A DNA stretch of 64,000 bases from Inia geoffrensis (GCA_036417435.1 CM070901.1:161282044-161346043), one strand, 5' to 3'; positions 11,442 through 24,017 are shown, counted from the stretch's first letter. Made by a program: numbers and translations. Notes: generated from the sequence alone by a model not told the origin.

Positions 11442-11524
11442 TGCGAGTCTGGGATGTCCGGCCATTTGCTCCCAAAGAAAGGTGTGTGAAGATATTTCAA
11501 GGAAATGTGCACAACTTTGAAAAG
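11442..11524 (+). CDS. SNRNP40: SNRNP40 coding exon (end of blade 5 and linker)
   Basis: The acceptor is ttgaatttgcag and the donor is gtgggt. With the single G left from the previous exon it encodes 28 residues starting VRVWDVRPFAPKERC and ending NVHNFEK. The VWD motif is the classic WD dipeptide ending of a WD40 blade. The exon ends in phase 0. No damage is seen. Confidence 0.96.
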
Positions 11525-12570
11525 GTGGGTTCTGCATGGCAGAGGAATTTTACTGTCCATTTGATTCAAAGAAACATTTAAGATGGTGCTAAGGATAAGG
11601 AACAACAGCTCCACTGAGAAGGGGCTGCATTCTAGTAACACTGTTCTCCATCAACTGTTCTTGCCAGAAATAAAACTAATAGAAGCATAGGCAAGAAGGC
11701 AATCACATAGATAGATAGTGATGGGGCCCACCTCAAATTTACGACTTCGGGCTTCAACAAGACACTCCTATCTTTTTAATTCCTTGGGAACTTTGACCCT
11801 CATAGATCAGTGTTCCATATGGGACTCAGATTCCCATGGCTATTACCCAGATGGCCTCCCTCACCCTCCCAGTGACCAGCTATTAGAGCCCTGAGAATAC
11901 ATCCCTTCCCTCAGTAAGCACCACAGGCCAAGTTCTGAGAGACAGAAATTTTTTCTAAACTCTCAAATCCCAGGTCAGCTCTTCAAAGCAGCTTTTCCTC
12001 CAGATAGTTTGTTAATATAGACTAGTGTTTTTCTTTTGAGAACCCATTAAAATTCAATTTCACTTTATAAATCAAATTTTATCTTTTGTTAGAATTGGTT
12101 TTATTTTTATTTTCGTATAATATAAACAAAAAATTTAATGAGGATCAAGATAAAGGAGCAAGGGGAGCCTCCGTTTGTAGGCAGAATAACATTTTGTTGC
12201 CAGGTCCACTCTTAATTTACTGTAAATTAAGCAATTTCTACAGTTGGTTTTTATATGGTTTGAAATATATCAAATTAGGCTGTCTTGGGCCACAGAATAT
12301 AAGATGATTATTGATTATATGCTGGGGAGAATAATTAAAACTATTTAAGAGGGGGAAATTCCCTGGCGGTCTAGTGGTTAGGACTCCATGCCTCCACTGT
12401 AGGGGGCACAGGTTCGATCCCTGGTCGGGGAACTAAGATCCCACAAGCCGTGTGGCACGGCCAAGAAAAAACTCAAGAAATTTGAAGTCTCTTAGTGATG
12501 CTATAGTCTAATAAAGAGGGGTTTGGTGCATTATTATATTCATTGGATTCCTGCTTATTCATCATTATAG
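11525..12570 (+). other. SNRNP40: SNRNP40 intron
   Basis: This intron has a gtgggt donor and a catcattatag acceptor. Apart from the SINE at 12353-12470, I see no features in it. Confidence 0.9.
12353..12470 (+). mobile_element. Short tRNA-derived SINE
   Basis: The head aattccctggcggtctagtg, the middle caggttcgatccctggtcgg and ggaactaagatcccac, and the tail ggccaagaaaaaa match the short cetartiodactyl SINE. It sits only about 100 bases before a SNRNP40 acceptor. Confidence 0.85.
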
Positions 12571-12632
12571 AATCTTCTGAGATGTTCTTGGTCACCTGAT
12601 GGAAGCAAGATAGCAGCTGGCTCAGCCGACAG
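12571..12632 (+). CDS. SNRNP40: SNRNP40 coding exon (blade 6 core)
   Basis: The acceptor is cattatag and the donor is gtaagg. It encodes NLLRCSWSPDGSKIAAGSAD plus the first two bases of an Arg codon. The SWSPDG turn and the GSAD motif are standard WD40 blade features. It is the shortest internal exon in the window (62 bases). Confidence 0.95.
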
Positions 12633-14889
12633 GTAAGGATTACTGGGCATGAGGTAAAGAATGATGTAGCCATGCAGGTATCTTCTCATGTTTAATACAT
12701 TAAGTGCAGATACTGAGCTATAGCAGACAGAGAGTTATAGCTGTACTCAGAGATGAAGTCATGTGTGGTCTGAAGGGTTTAAGGATCATGTGAACAAACA
12801 CATCATTTCTGCCCTCTCTGGATACATTTTACACCTGGAGGGTAAACAGTTTCTTTGGTTATTGGATTCCCTTTGCCATCAAAGTAAAATTCAAACTCCT
12901 ATCTGGCTCCAGTTTACCTCATGAGATTCTTCTGCCATGCTTCAGTTCATTCAGATACATATTGTGTACTCCTCCCCCACCATCACCACAATGCTTCACT
13001 CACATGGAACTTTCCCTGTTCTTACATCCCTTATGCCTCCAGGCTTCTCTCTTATATCTCCTCTTCTCCATTATCCGAATCTCTCTAGTAATCACCTATG
13101 TTATATCTATAAACTTTCCTGGCTCTCTCTCTCCCTTACCTCTCAAGCATTACTAATTGCTCTTTGTTCTGGCTTGTAGTCACACTGTATACATCTAACC
13201 TTTATTAACGTTTATTACATCTTACAGTAAGACAAACATAGTGGGGCACCCCTACTAAATTATATGCTCCTAGAGGTCAGGAAATGAGTCTTACTCATCT
13301 CTGAATGAGTAAGCAGCTAGTGAATATTACATGGATAAATTCCTAGCTCAAGGATGGTAGTCAAATTTTGCCCTGCATATCAGCTCATCTATTGGTAATG
13401 GCTGCCTATGTTGGGGGTGATTCAGAGCTGGGTCTGGGTTCAATGGGAAAAGTGTCTAGATTGCTAGGTGAGGGGTATGGCAGCATGTGGGCTAGGTATT
13501 TTCCAACCCTGAGCTGAATTAAGAGACTGTGAAGCTTTAACTATCAATTTAAACTGCCTGAGGAATTAGGTGATAAATGAGAAACAGAAGGGAGAGAATT
13601 CTTCATTCAGATGCTGTTGTATATGACATGTCTGTGGTGACCTATAATTGGGAGTCAGAGGTTGAGTAGGGGTGTTCAAGTGCCCAGGGCTACAAATGTG
13701 GAATGGTAAAGAATGATGAGGCCCTCTGATGGCAGACTCTAGGTTTAGCTCCCAATGGGAGGTGTCTTAACCCTTTTTAGCTTAACCCCATCTTTCTCCC
13801 CCCCTTAGAGATTTTCCTGCTACGACTAAAACAGGCACCATCCTATAAGCATGAAGCCTTTCCTAGGCTAGCTTGGGCTTTCAGCATGTGCCGGAGTTTT
13901 CTCCTATTTGGGACTCTAGCACAACCATAAAGAAACCTCACTTTGGTCTGTCCCACCCTTTCTGACTTGTGAACAATGCTGGACATACCTGAAGATTCCA
14001 GAGTCCACTTTTTTTCCCTAGCATGTTTAATGCCAGGAAAAATGGACAAGCATTTGAGTATTTTATGGGGTTAAAAGGGCCCAGGTAAAACCATGTCACA
14101 TTGCTGGTTTGAGTCCTAGTGGTTTAGCAAGCTGCCCTGAAGAGGGAATCTGAAAGATTTTCAGTTGCCAGGTTTCTAAAGACCTTGAAAAACAGGCCCA
14201 CAGCCTAAGATGTCTTACATTCTGACAGAGTAAGAACCATTCTAAGTATTTTTACATGATTTTCAGCAGAGATATATCTTTCCTATGTAATTAAGCTTTT
14301 AAATGATATCTGCCTAGCTTTTCTTCTGAGCAGTTTGTTTCTGACATTGGTCCTTTCTAACTTTCAGTGTCCTCTCTTCCCTCTTTCCCTCCCCACTGTT
14401 CCTTTAAACCTTACATGTGGAAGCATGGCTCTGGTCTAGGAAGAGCCTGTATGTCTACCTGCTGAGGGTTGGCCACATTTCACCAGCCATCTCACCAATT
14501 AGCCCCAAGTCAACAAGCAGCACTGTTACGTAAGGAGCCTGGTTCCTCCCAAATGTTGCCATGCCAAAGTAAGGAGAGGATAAGGAACCCCTCTAAATTT
14601 AGCATCTAACTGGCAGCCATGGAGAGTGAGGCCTCAAAGTAAACCCATGGAGTGCTGGGGTTTTGCTGGCTTTTGTGTGCCTGGAAAATGTATTGTTCCT
14701 TCTCAGAAAACTGCTTTTCAGCTTGGCCTGAATTTGGCAAATTTCTCCTTCCTACTTGCAATTCACCTACCTCCTCATGTTCAGATTTGAAACCCTTCAA
14801 CAGTTCCTATCAAGGACCATGAGAAGACTGGTCAGTCTCTCTGTTGCGAGTGAGTTATTCATATTCAGCCTGTTGATTTCATGTGATTC

Positions 14890-15110
14890 TGTTTTGCTCG
14901 TTTATTTATTCATCATAATAGCTATCATTAATTCTCTGTGCCAGGCACTTTGCATACATTATTTCATTATTTCTCTCAACAAAGCTGTGAGATCAACATT
15001 GTCTCCATCATTACTCCATCATTTGACTAAGGAAAGAGAAGCTCAGAGAAGTTAAATGAATGTCTAAGGTTATTTAACTATTAAATAGTTGCATTGAGAC
15101 TTGAACCCAG
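14890..15110 (-). repeat. MIR SINE
   Basis: The block ctgtgccaggcactttgcat leads into ttatttcattatttctctca, then gaagctcagagaagttaa, then gagacttgaacccag, which is MIR on the minus strand. Confidence 0.65.
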
Positions 15111-15659
15111 AACTTATACACTTTTTCAATAGGCCACATAGCTTTAGATGGATTAATGAGGACAGTTACTGCGCATGGCAAGAAAGAAGACACTGAGGAA
15201 AGTATGAGCATTAGAGCCAGGGAATCTGTAGACAGATGGGGCTCCTTCTCTTCCACCTTGCGTGGATCTTTTATTTAGTTCCTACGGAGCCTAGCCCTTC
15301 TGAGCTAAACAGTGTAATTAATAAGCTCTTGTTTGTTTGCATTTTAGACCAAAAGTGTAATGTTGTTCAGAACTAGGTATTTTATAATCAAGTGCTGATG
15401 AGTGTACCCTTTTAGGTGTTGATTGAACAAAACAAATATGTAAATAATTGGTATAACCTGTTTGAAAACAACCAGCCTTTTAAATTTACCAGCAGATTGT
15501 CTTTGCATGGTCATATGAAGATAATATCTATTTATTTTACCTTCAGCTTAAAATGACCCAAGCAAGGCTGAGGGTCAAAGGAACTTCTTTTGGCAGGGGT
15601 GGGGGAGAATGGAGGATGGCAAGGGACACAAGGTATTTGAGGGTGGTAAGAGAAAGAAG

Positions 15660-15785
15660 AATACTGGAATATATTAAGAGTTCTAATTTTAATTCTGCCA
15701 CTGAGCCACTAATGAACTGTGTAACCTTGGAAAAGTCACTGTACCTTAGTTTTCTTTTCTGTAAAATGAGTTTAGACTAGCTGGT
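15660..15785 (+). repeat. MIR SINE fragment
   Basis: The motifs are ttctgccactgagccac, aactgtgtaaccttgg, aaaagtcactgtaccttag and ttctgtaaaatgag, in MIR sense order. Confidence 0.6.
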
Positions 15786-16373
15786 TTCTGTTGGCCCCAT
15801 CCCATGCTAGAATTCAGTATTCTTTCTGTCCATGAATTCAATGCAAGATTTGGATCAAGTGTATGTTCGGGTTTTGTTTATATAGCATAAATGTCCTGTC
15901 CCGTCTCTGGGCTCTGCGATTTGAATACAGTACGAAGAAATTCAGGTGGATCTACAGCCTAGTCTCCCAACCTGCCATGCGTTGGGTTACCTTTAAGACA
16001 TTCCTAGGTGCATATGAAGTTAACTACACCCTAATTATATTGGGTGCTCTTTAAAGAAAATTTCTGTGTGGGATCTGTAGGAAAAACCGTTTGTCTTTCT
16101 TCTCCATGATCTTTCCTATTTCAGAAGCTTGTGTTTGAAAATACCAGTAATGCTGATATTTTTAGCTATTCCTATTTCTCCACTCAGTTGCTCAAGAGCA
16201 GGATCCATGCCTTATTTAAAATCTACATTCCTAGTTTCTAAACGTCAGAGCACAGTTCAATAAATACAGATTGAATAAATAAAGGGTTGTTTCCATTTCC
16301 CTGAAAAAGCCATGCTTCTCCTCTATCCTCAGTTCTGGGAGGCCTTAGCCTTGCTCTTCATGATACCTTGCAG

Positions 16374-16477
16374 GTTTGTGTATGTGTGGGATACCACAAG
16401 CAGGAGGATCTTGTATAAGCTACCCGGCCATGCTGGCTCCATCAATGAAGTGGCTTTCCACCCCGACGAACCCATCA
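16374..16477 (+). CDS. SNRNP40: SNRNP40 coding exon (end of blade 6, start of blade 7)
   Basis: The acceptor is ataccttgcag and the donor is gtaagt. It completes the split Arg codon, encodes FVYVWDTTSRRILYKLPGHA and continues to HPDEPI, leaving one base for the next exon. It contains the YVWD end of blade 6 and the GH dipeptide that starts blade 7. Reading through the donor would give a stop about 17 codons later; no sign of that being used was seen. Confidence 0.96.
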
Positions 16478-17418
16478 GTAAGTCTGTCCTGACTGTGGGG
16501 AAAGGGAAAGTGAGGGAATCTCCCTAAAGAGCCCTAAGAATACAGAGGCAGAGGTGGGCATCTCTTTTGTGTGAATTTCCATGCAAACAGTCTTTATGGG
16601 TATCGTTGATAGTCTCACCATTGTTCTAAGTGGTGAGGGTAAGAGCAATGATCCATTTTCTTAACCTCAAAGGGGGGTTGGTTAGTCTGTTTATTTCTAG
16701 TTCTTTTGAGTTTACTTGCTTCAGGTCTATGATTCAGTGATGTAGTTGGATAAAAGAATGATGTTTCGGGGCTTTCCTGGTGGGGCAGTGGTTGAGAGTC
16801 CACCTGCCGATACAGGGGACACGGGTTCGTGCCCCAGTCTGGGAAGACCCCACATGCCGCGGAGCGGCTGAGTCTGTGTGTCCGGAGCCTGTGCTCCGCA
16901 GCGGAAGAGGCCACAACAGTGAGAGGCCTGTGTACCGCAAAAAAAAAAAAAAAAAAAAAAGAAGAATGATGTTTCTTAATGTTCAGATATAAATTTCAAC
17001 TTAACATTTTATTGGCTAGCTAAACTAGATAATGAGCTTTGAATTTAAGGAGAAAATGTAACTTTCTCCAAGAGGATGCACGTTTACAAAATGACTGACA
17101 GAGACATTGATTCTTCTCTTCTATAATGACTGAGGAGGTCTTTTTCTTAAGGTTTGAGTGACAAGGGACATCAGGATTTAGACCCTGATAATGTATTTCC
17201 CATAGCACAGTCCACCCTCATGGTTTTGAGAGGACTTGGATTGAAAAGTCAGACTATACTGTAGTTTCCTGTGAATGGTGTTTAAGAGGAGAAGAATTTA
17301 AGCTAAATCCAATTGCTCTTTTATACCAAAATTGCCTCTTAACGTAAGAGCCCTTGAGCACCAGGTCTCCTTGAGCCTTCATTATTTCCAGTTATCTTCT
17401 CTGTTGTTTTCACCTCAG
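16478..17418 (+). other. SNRNP40: Last SNRNP40 intron
   Basis: This intron runs from gtaagt to the pyrimidine-rich acceptor ttgttttcacctcag. It contains one CHR SINE. The flanks (16478-16768 and 16961-17418) show nothing further. Confidence 0.92.
16769..16960 (+). mobile_element. CHR SINE, full length
   Basis: The head ggctttcctggtggggcagt is followed by gacacgggttcgtgccccag, the body catgccgcggagcggctgag, then ccacaacagtgagaggcc, ending gtaccgc and about 21 A residues. A repeated gaatgatgttt on both sides (16757-16767 and about 16964-16974) is the likely target duplication. Confidence 0.92.
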
Positions 17419-17468
17419 TTCTCTCAGCATCCAGTGACAAGAGACTATACATGGGAGAGATTCAGTGA
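17419..17468 (+). CDS. SNRNP40: SNRNP40 terminal coding exon with stop
   Basis: After the acceptor ttttcacctcag it encodes ILSASSDKRLYMGEIQ and a TGA stop at 17466-17468. This is the end of blade 7 and the C terminus of the protein. The five exons in the window add up to 420 bases, which is exactly 139 codons plus the stop. Confidence 0.96.
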
Positions 17469-18660
17469 AGATATGGAATGGAAGACTCCACAAGGCTGCT
17501 TGACCCTGAGACCTCAGACAGCATAAGTGGCATCAAATGATGCCCAAGCCAGCATCCTCCCTTCAGATGAAGATCATTACTAGCAAGAAACAAGGAGGAG
17601 GTGGCCATATTCCAGCAACCACAAGTATCCCAGTGTCCTATTTCATCAGGATCATTAAGGCAACCTTACAGTGGCCTCTTAAAACCACCTGCCAGATTTC
17701 AGGGATTGACTTTTTTTTTTTTTTTTAAGTAAGGTTTCTTCAAAGGGACACACATTGGTTAGTGCATAGTCTCCTGTTTCCTAATTTAGGCTGAAGACAG
17801 GGAATGTGACCGAAATTTATTCATTGGGGATTTTTTTTTTTAACTCAATAACTTGTATGATATTTTCTTTCTTTGTTTCTCTGACTCATTTTGTATTAAA
17901 AGCCAAATAGATGCCTTTTTACAAGAGCCATGTGGATTGGATTTATTGCTGTCTTTTCTTTGAGGCTTGACCACTGTAAATCTCAGCAGAGCATGATATG
18001 GCCAGGGGATACATACAGTCCATTTAAACTTCCGATAAGCTGAACATAGTCTGTGTCTACTCTGCCTCCTGCCAAAAGCACTTTTCTGAGCAGCAGTCCC
18101 TACCCTCTGGTTTCCTGAAGTGGGCAGATTTGGGGCATTCTCAGCTGGTAGCAATAGCATTGGCTGGAATGCTGTATCAAACTCAACTCAAAAGGAATAT
18201 GAGAAAGTTTTGGTGCTGCTGGGCCATGACATTGTCTAAGGCTTTTTTTTTAATCATTGTGCTTATCTTTCTGAAACTGACAGGCATTAAGAAATGCTAT
18301 TAGTTGCCTTCTACCCCCACGACAGGTACTGTCTCTGGCTCACGGGGTGACTCTGCCCGGCACACAGATCAGCGCTGATGAATCCCATCTGGCACTGGGG
18401 AGCGCATTGTGTGTTTTCTGAACCTCCTACCTCAACACAGAGGTCTTCACACCTCCAACCTGTTCTGAACGTGTTTGGTTTTATACTTTTAGGTCACAAA
18501 CTGGATCATCTACTTAAGTTATAAAAGAAAGAGGATAGTTTTAAGTGAGCACATGTCCAAGATTTAACTCATTAATGAAGGAACCAGCAGGGTGATAAAC
18601 CTGTCAAACCAATTACTTTTAGTACAGTGAATAAAGTATAAAGTTTATTCACTTGACACT
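17469..18660 (+). other. SNRNP40: Probable SNRNP40 3' UTR
   Basis: The sequence after the stop has no introns, open frames or young SINEs, as expected for a 3' UTR. The first good AATAAA is at 18630-18635, followed by a T-rich stretch (actttattgttcctggg), which would give a UTR of about 1.2 kb. Later AATAAA hexamers exist (19022, about 20047), so the exact end is not certain. T-runs at 17711-17726 and 17832-17841 are present. Confidence 0.5.
18630..18635 (+). terminator. Candidate SNRNP40 poly(A) signal AATAAA
   Basis: This is the first canonical hexamer after the stop codon. It is supported by position and by the downstream T-rich sequence only. Confidence 0.4.
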
Positions 18661-20275
18661 GGAAATGGAAAGCACTTTATTGTTCCTGGGAGTTAAGGAA
18701 GCTTTACAGATTGATTATGCTTAGATTGGGACTTAGAGAATGAGTGGGACTTTGCCAGTGGGCAAAAAACATGTGCATTCTAACAAACAGCAGGCACAAG
18801 CTTGAAAGCTTGGTGTGTTTTCATGAAACAAAAGAACTTCAGCATGGTTAGTGATGGGGCCAAATTAAGTAGGAGCCAAATGCTGGAGAGCTTGTACTAT
18901 AATTTATCTTATAGGTTGAGGTTTCCTAAAGTGTATTCCACAGAACACTGTTTCCCAGGTATCTTAGGTACTTTGGGCATAAAGATCCCATGCTCACATA
19001 AGTTCAGGAAAGACTGGGTTAAATAAAGTGAAATAGCATTCCTTTACTGCAGGAATGCTTAGAACCTTTACTAGGTAGAGTGAGATCTTCAAAAGGAATG
19101 GTGACTCAGATTTCAGACCTAAACAATAATTATAGATATGGTTATGCCTTTAACCAGAAGAGACTTGGCCAAAGATAGTTTGCAAGCCACTTTTCACACC
19201 TCTATCACAATCACAGTTTACTCCCTAATCCCTTATAAATACCCAGTCTACATACCTCACAATTAGTCCAGTCCCTTCCACACACCCTCATCTTTCTTGG
19301 CTTGGGGTAAAACAAGGCTTGAACTTTGACACTGCACTTTTAAAAGCCTACCAATCCCTTGAGAAGTTGGCAATGATTGGGAAGAACCAAGGTCCTGGAG
19401 GCTGCAAGGGCTTTCCTCTAACCTCAGCCTCCACTCCTCCCAAGTGCCTTCTTCGAAGGCTGAGTAGAAACCCATTAGCAGGAAATAGCAACACCACTTA
19501 GAATTTGTAGGGAATAGAGGCCCTAGCCTGGGGAATAAAGATTTGAGTATAAAACATCCCTAGAGGGTGCAAATTGTATTCTCACTTTGGGAGAGAGAGA
19601 TTGCTCCCGAATGAGTAATGCCATCTCTGGTTTTCAGTTAATTTCCCTCTATGACTTCCAGTCTCTAGCACTTAATGCCATTGGCACTTAAAGAGCCAAA
19701 TCCTTTTTTCACTGGGTGGTTAAGTTTTGTGAGCTGAATTGTCAGGGAGGTGGATTTGGACAGGTCAGGGCTCTTAACAGAGTTGCTTCTTCACAGCAAA
19801 ACTACAGAGTTAATTGTTTCTCCTGATAGACCTGAAGTCTGCTGCTTGTTAACATCTCAAGGTGTGGACGGGAAATAGAGGTAAGAGAGCTCTGAGTAAT
19901 TTGGGGCTGCAGGCAGTTGAGCCTTAGGGGAAGGCCATTTGAGTTAGGACAGGATTTCTTCCAAGACATTTTAGAGCTTGACCGCCGTGTCCCAGGACAG
20001 AAGGAGGGGCCAGACTTAAAAGACAGCCACTATTCCTGTGGAACCAAATAAAGTCAAGTCTGACCTCTGGGCCTGCCCTCTGCCCTCTGGTCAATTGTCT
20101 CTATACCCCAGACGCATAATGATCCTTCGAACAACCCCTGGGTGGGCGCCCACTGTTTCCACGTCAAGCCCTGAGCTATCCCAAATTCCTCCTTTCTTCT
20201 AGGTTTCAATTTCTTTTCCTCACTTGCCTCTGCAACTCACCTACACTCTTAGATTCTTATTTATATCCTCTAGAG

Positions 20276-20449
20276 CAGTAGTTCTCAACTCTGCACAGTT
20301 TTGCTGCCTAAGGGACATCTGACAATGTCTGGAGACGTTTTCAATGGTCACAACTCGAGGGATGCTATGCACATCTAGTGAGTAGAGGTTAGGGATGCTC
20401 AAAGAAGTCGGTGCTCCAAAATGTCATTAGTGTTGCTATTGAGAAACTG
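20276..20449. mobile_element. hAT-type nonautonomous DNA element (MER5A-like)
   Basis: The ends cagtagttctcaac and gttgctattgagaaactg are imperfect inverted repeats. The middle (acatctgacaatgtctggag, cacaactcgagggatgctat) resembles MER5A. It is bounded by the 8-bp duplication CTCTAGAG at 20268-20275 and 20450-20457, which fits the nTCTAGAn target of this superfamily. Confidence 0.85.
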
Positions 20450-20457
20450 CTCTAGAG

Positions 20458-20641
20458 CAGTGATTCTCAAAGTTTGGTCTCTGGAACTGCAGCATCACCA
20501 ACATCTGAGAACATGCTAGAAATGCAAGCTCAAGAGCTCTGCCTGAGACCTACTGAATCAGAAACTTTGAGGGAAAGAGTGTTCAGCAGTCCGGTGTAAC
20601 AAGTCCTCCACGTGATTCTGATGCAAGTTTGAGAACCACTG
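20458..20641. mobile_element. Second hAT-type nonautonomous DNA element
   Basis: The ends cagtgattctcaaagt and tttgagaaccactg are inverted repeats. The middle (cctactgaatcagaaac, aagtcctccacgtgattctg) is a different subfamily from the element next door. Its flanks are CTCTAGAG (20450-20457) and CTCTACAG (20642-20649), an 8-bp target duplication with one change. Confidence 0.85.
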
Positions 20642-20892
20642 CTCTACAGACTCAAAGTTTTCATCTTTCCTGGGAGAGCCACAGAGGCTTCTCCTGTTTA
20701 TTCAGTGGTAGTTGTCCTTAACTATTTAACTGTTCTTTTTGGCTTACATGCTTTATCTCACTTGTCACATTTGGGGCAACGTGTCCAAAGAGATGTAACA
20801 CCTAAGATCAACCAGCTAGTAAGTGGCAAAGCCAGGACATAAAACCCAGCTAGAGATCTTACCCCATCACCACAGTGTAGGCCTTTGTGACT

Positions 20893-21030
20893 TTTAACCT
20901 TGAATGCACATTAGAAGCACCTGAGGAGCCTTTAAAAATCCAGATGCTTAGATCATACCCCAGACCAATTAAATCAGAATCTCCAGGGTAAACATCAGTA
21001 TTTTTTAAAGCTTTTAAAGCTTTCTTTTTT
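20893..21030. mobile_element. hAT-type element fragment
   Basis: The text ttaaccttgaatgcacatta followed by gaagcacctgaggagccttt, aaatcagaatctccagggta and cagtattttttaaagc is typical of the MER5/MER20-age elements. The ends are poorly defined. Confidence 0.55.
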
Positions 21031-21550
21031 GATTGCAATGTGCAGTTAAAGTTGACACTAGTGTTAGCCATGACTATAACTATAGACAGGAGGGTAGCAT
21101 AAAGCCAAGTTGACTTCTCCTGGCACCCCTTGGATCTCAGGGAAACCACTGCTCTGACATGTGGTGTGTGTGAACTTAACACTTCTCCCAGTGCCCACGG
21201 CTGAGCTGAAACTTAGGAGTTTGGACAGGAAGCAGAGGTTGATCTCCTGTGGTAATCTCTGCCTGACTGACTGTGGGGCTTTGTGCAGAAAAATGACCTC
21301 TGATCTTCCTTCAAAGTATAGCATCCAAAGATACTGGAGCCAGAAAGGACCCTATAGGTACTCAGGTCATCTAGTCCAACCTTATTTTACAGAAGGGGAA
21401 ACTGAAAAGAGATACTGTTTAACCAAGGTCACATACATATTAAGTTAGAGGTTTTGCTCATTCAGGAAACGTTAATTCAACAGGCCTCTGTGGTGGGCCC
21501 TGTGCTGTGCTCCGAGAATACAGAAATGACTGAGTCATAGCCTCATCTTT

Positions 21551-21751
21551 TTTTTTTTGCGGTACGCGGACCTCTCACTGTTGTGGCCTCTCCCGCTGCG
21601 GAGCACAGGTCCGGACACGCAGGCTCATCGGCCATGGCTCACGGGCCCAGCCACTCTGCGGCATATGGGATCTTCCGGGAGGACCGGGGCACGAACCCGT
21701 GTCCCCTGCATCGGCAGGCGGACTCTCAACCACTGCGCCACCAGGGAAGCC
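21551..21751 (-). mobile_element. CHR SINE, full length with target duplication
   Basis: A short T-run leads into gcggtacgcggacctctcac, and the head ends accagggaagcc. The 15-bp direct repeat catagcctcatcttt lies on both sides (21536-21550 and 21752-21766), which is a clear L1-type target-site duplication. Confidence 0.95.
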
Positions 21752-21929
21752 CATAGCCTCATCTTTGAAGGCACACAGGGCAGAATAGTGGGGAGGGAAA
21801 CAAAAATCAGGGCTTCTCAAACTTTTCCCCGTAAGTGCCTTAATGGCAGAGGAGAATGAACTGGAGCAGGAGGGACTCCTGAAATTAATAACTTTGAAAT
21901 CTCACCTTGAATCTATGAGATGTATGATT

Positions 21930-22360
21930 CCCCCCTCTCAACTTTTTGAAAAGTTTCAAACATAAAAATTGAAAGATTAACATAGCGAATATCTGTATAT
22001 GTTCCATCTAGATTCAATCATCTCTCCTCTGTCTCTCTCACACACACATTGTATATGTACAACTTTCAATGACTATTGAAAGTAAGATGCAGACATCATA
22101 ATTCCTTGCTCCCAAATATTCCTAAATACTCCAGCAGGTATCTATCTCCTAAGAACATTCTCTTTCATAGCCACAATCCATTACCGCATCTAAGAAAATT
22201 AACAGCAATTCCATAATACCATCTAATGATCATATTAAAATTTCCCCAGTATTAAAGATGTCTTTTGTAGCTAATTTTTCAATCTAGAATCAAGTTTTGT
22301 GCTTTGGGGTATTCTCTCTAGTGTCTCTTAATCTAGAACATTCCCCCATACCTTCTTCCC
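21930..22360. repeat. Old interspersed repeat, family unassigned
   Basis: Phrases such as tttgaaaagtttcaaacata, agacatcataattcc, ctaagaaaattaacagcaat and cttttgtagctaatttttca recur in many mammalian genomes as an ancient LINE-type 3' end. I cannot fix its family or orientation. Confidence 0.45.
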
Positions 22361-23284
22361 CAGTGAAATTGACTACTTAAATGTATGTGGTTTTGTATGC
22401 TGCTTCATAATATAGCTGTGCTTGTTTTACATTAATAAATGTTTTAAATGACTGAGCACCAAGTAAAACTGACACTCCAGGAAGATGTACCATATTTATC
22501 TGTGCTCTGTGTCTTCTCATGTCCTTGTTTTAGAAACAGATATGAATAAGCAATTCAAATTCAATCTAATACATACTGTCCAAGGTATACCTACAAACTA
22601 GGAGGAAGTGCCTCAGGAGAAATTAGAAAAAGTTTTACCGAGGAAATGACACTTTAAGTGAATCTTAAAGGAAGATTGGAAATTGGGGAGCAGAGGGATC
22701 TGGGAGGGGAGTAAGTACAGTCTGAATAATGGACAACTTCACAGATCACCAGAACTCCTGGTGCGATCAAAAATGACACACAGCACGTGGTGGTGGTAAC
22801 AGCATGTTGGGGGAGTGATAGATGAGTAGGAACCTTGGAAAGTGTTGGAGCCAGATTGCAAAGAGTCTAAAAGCCAGGTGGGGCAGCTCTGGGCTTTGTT
22901 CCATGGGAAGGAAGCCAGCAAAGTTCTCTCAGTACTCTGCCCAGGAGCTCAACCACACCTGAGGATGCTTTTGATTCTGGGTACCCTCTCAGAAAATCAT
23001 TATAGGGAACTGTTGTAGGAACCAGGGGAGATAGATGAGATCAGTATCTTCAAACATCAAAAGACTACCTTGGAAAAGAGAAAACGCTCTTATTCTGGGA
23101 AGCCTCAAAGTGCAAAGCCAAGACAAGTAGATTCTAAGGAGACAGACTTACACTCAACAAAGAAAGCAGCTGAGTCAGAGCTGTCCAAACACAGAATTGT
23201 CAAGAGGTGCTCCTCTCTGGAATGTACAAGCAGAAGCTGGGTGGCCATTTGACAGGAATGCCTGTGTTATAATTGATTTCGAGG

Positions 23285-23440
23285 GTTAGAGCTGCTCAGC
23301 AGAATCCCTGGGGAGTATGTTTTTTAAATACCTGTAACCAGGTCCCACCTCCAGAGATTGCTGGAGTTGAACTGGTGTGGGGCCCTGATTCAGATGCAAG
23401 TGGTCTGCACACTAATATTTGGGAGCCACTCAATTAGAGG
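23285..23440. mobile_element. hAT-type element fragment
   Basis: The text agcagaatccctggggagta, then caggtcccacctccagagat and tgattcagatgcaagtggtc resembles MER5/MER20-age elements. The terminal repeats are not clean. Confidence 0.5.
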
Positions 23441-24017
23441 ACCTCTGTGGTCTTTTCTAACACCGTTGTTCTATGATTTTACATGCCCTTTACCTGAGAC
23501 TCTAAGATAGTAATTTTAGGATTCAGTGAATTGTTGGCTGTGAAAGGATGTCTGGGTCAGTCAGGGCTTATGGAAAATGATAAGGGGGTGGGGAGCTAGC
23601 AGGGGGTTGAGAATCCTATCAGGGCATTTGGGACCTGCTGGAGTGTCCAGGCCTGAGCTGACCCCATCTGTCTTTCTATCCCCAGCTGGCCCTTGGGCAA
23701 GCCCAGTGCAGCATAATAAAGGCCCAGCGAAGTATGGGGCCAATTGGAGAGGGCCTCCTGCCATCTCTCAAAGTCCGCAGCTCAGCTGGCCTGAGGGCAG
23801 ACTTTAACTGAAAGCCGGGGCAGCTGCTAAGGGCTAGTGAAAAGGGAGATTTGTCTTGGCTGTCAGCAGATTCTGTGCTAGGGATTCTGGAACGAGACAA
23901 GGAAAGTCAACTGTCTACAAGCTTTTCTGCCTGCCATCAGAGCTGTTTAGGGTTTCCTGACCTAGACCCTGCCCATTCATATATACCCTGTTCTTCCTAT
24001 TCCTTTATTCTCAACCT

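Larger units (their letters stand above)
12633..16373 (+). other. SNRNP40: SNRNP40 intron
   Basis: This intron runs from gtaagg to ataccttgcag. It contains two MIR copies (14890-15110 and 15660-15785). The remainder, including 12.7-14.8 kb, holds unique-looking sequence and no exon or gene that I can support. Confidence 0.88.

Noticed and set aside
16374..16527. Read-through of the SNRNP40 exon into the intron as an alternative C terminus
   Set aside because: A strong gtaagt donor and an in-phase terminal exon at 17419 explain the gene fully.
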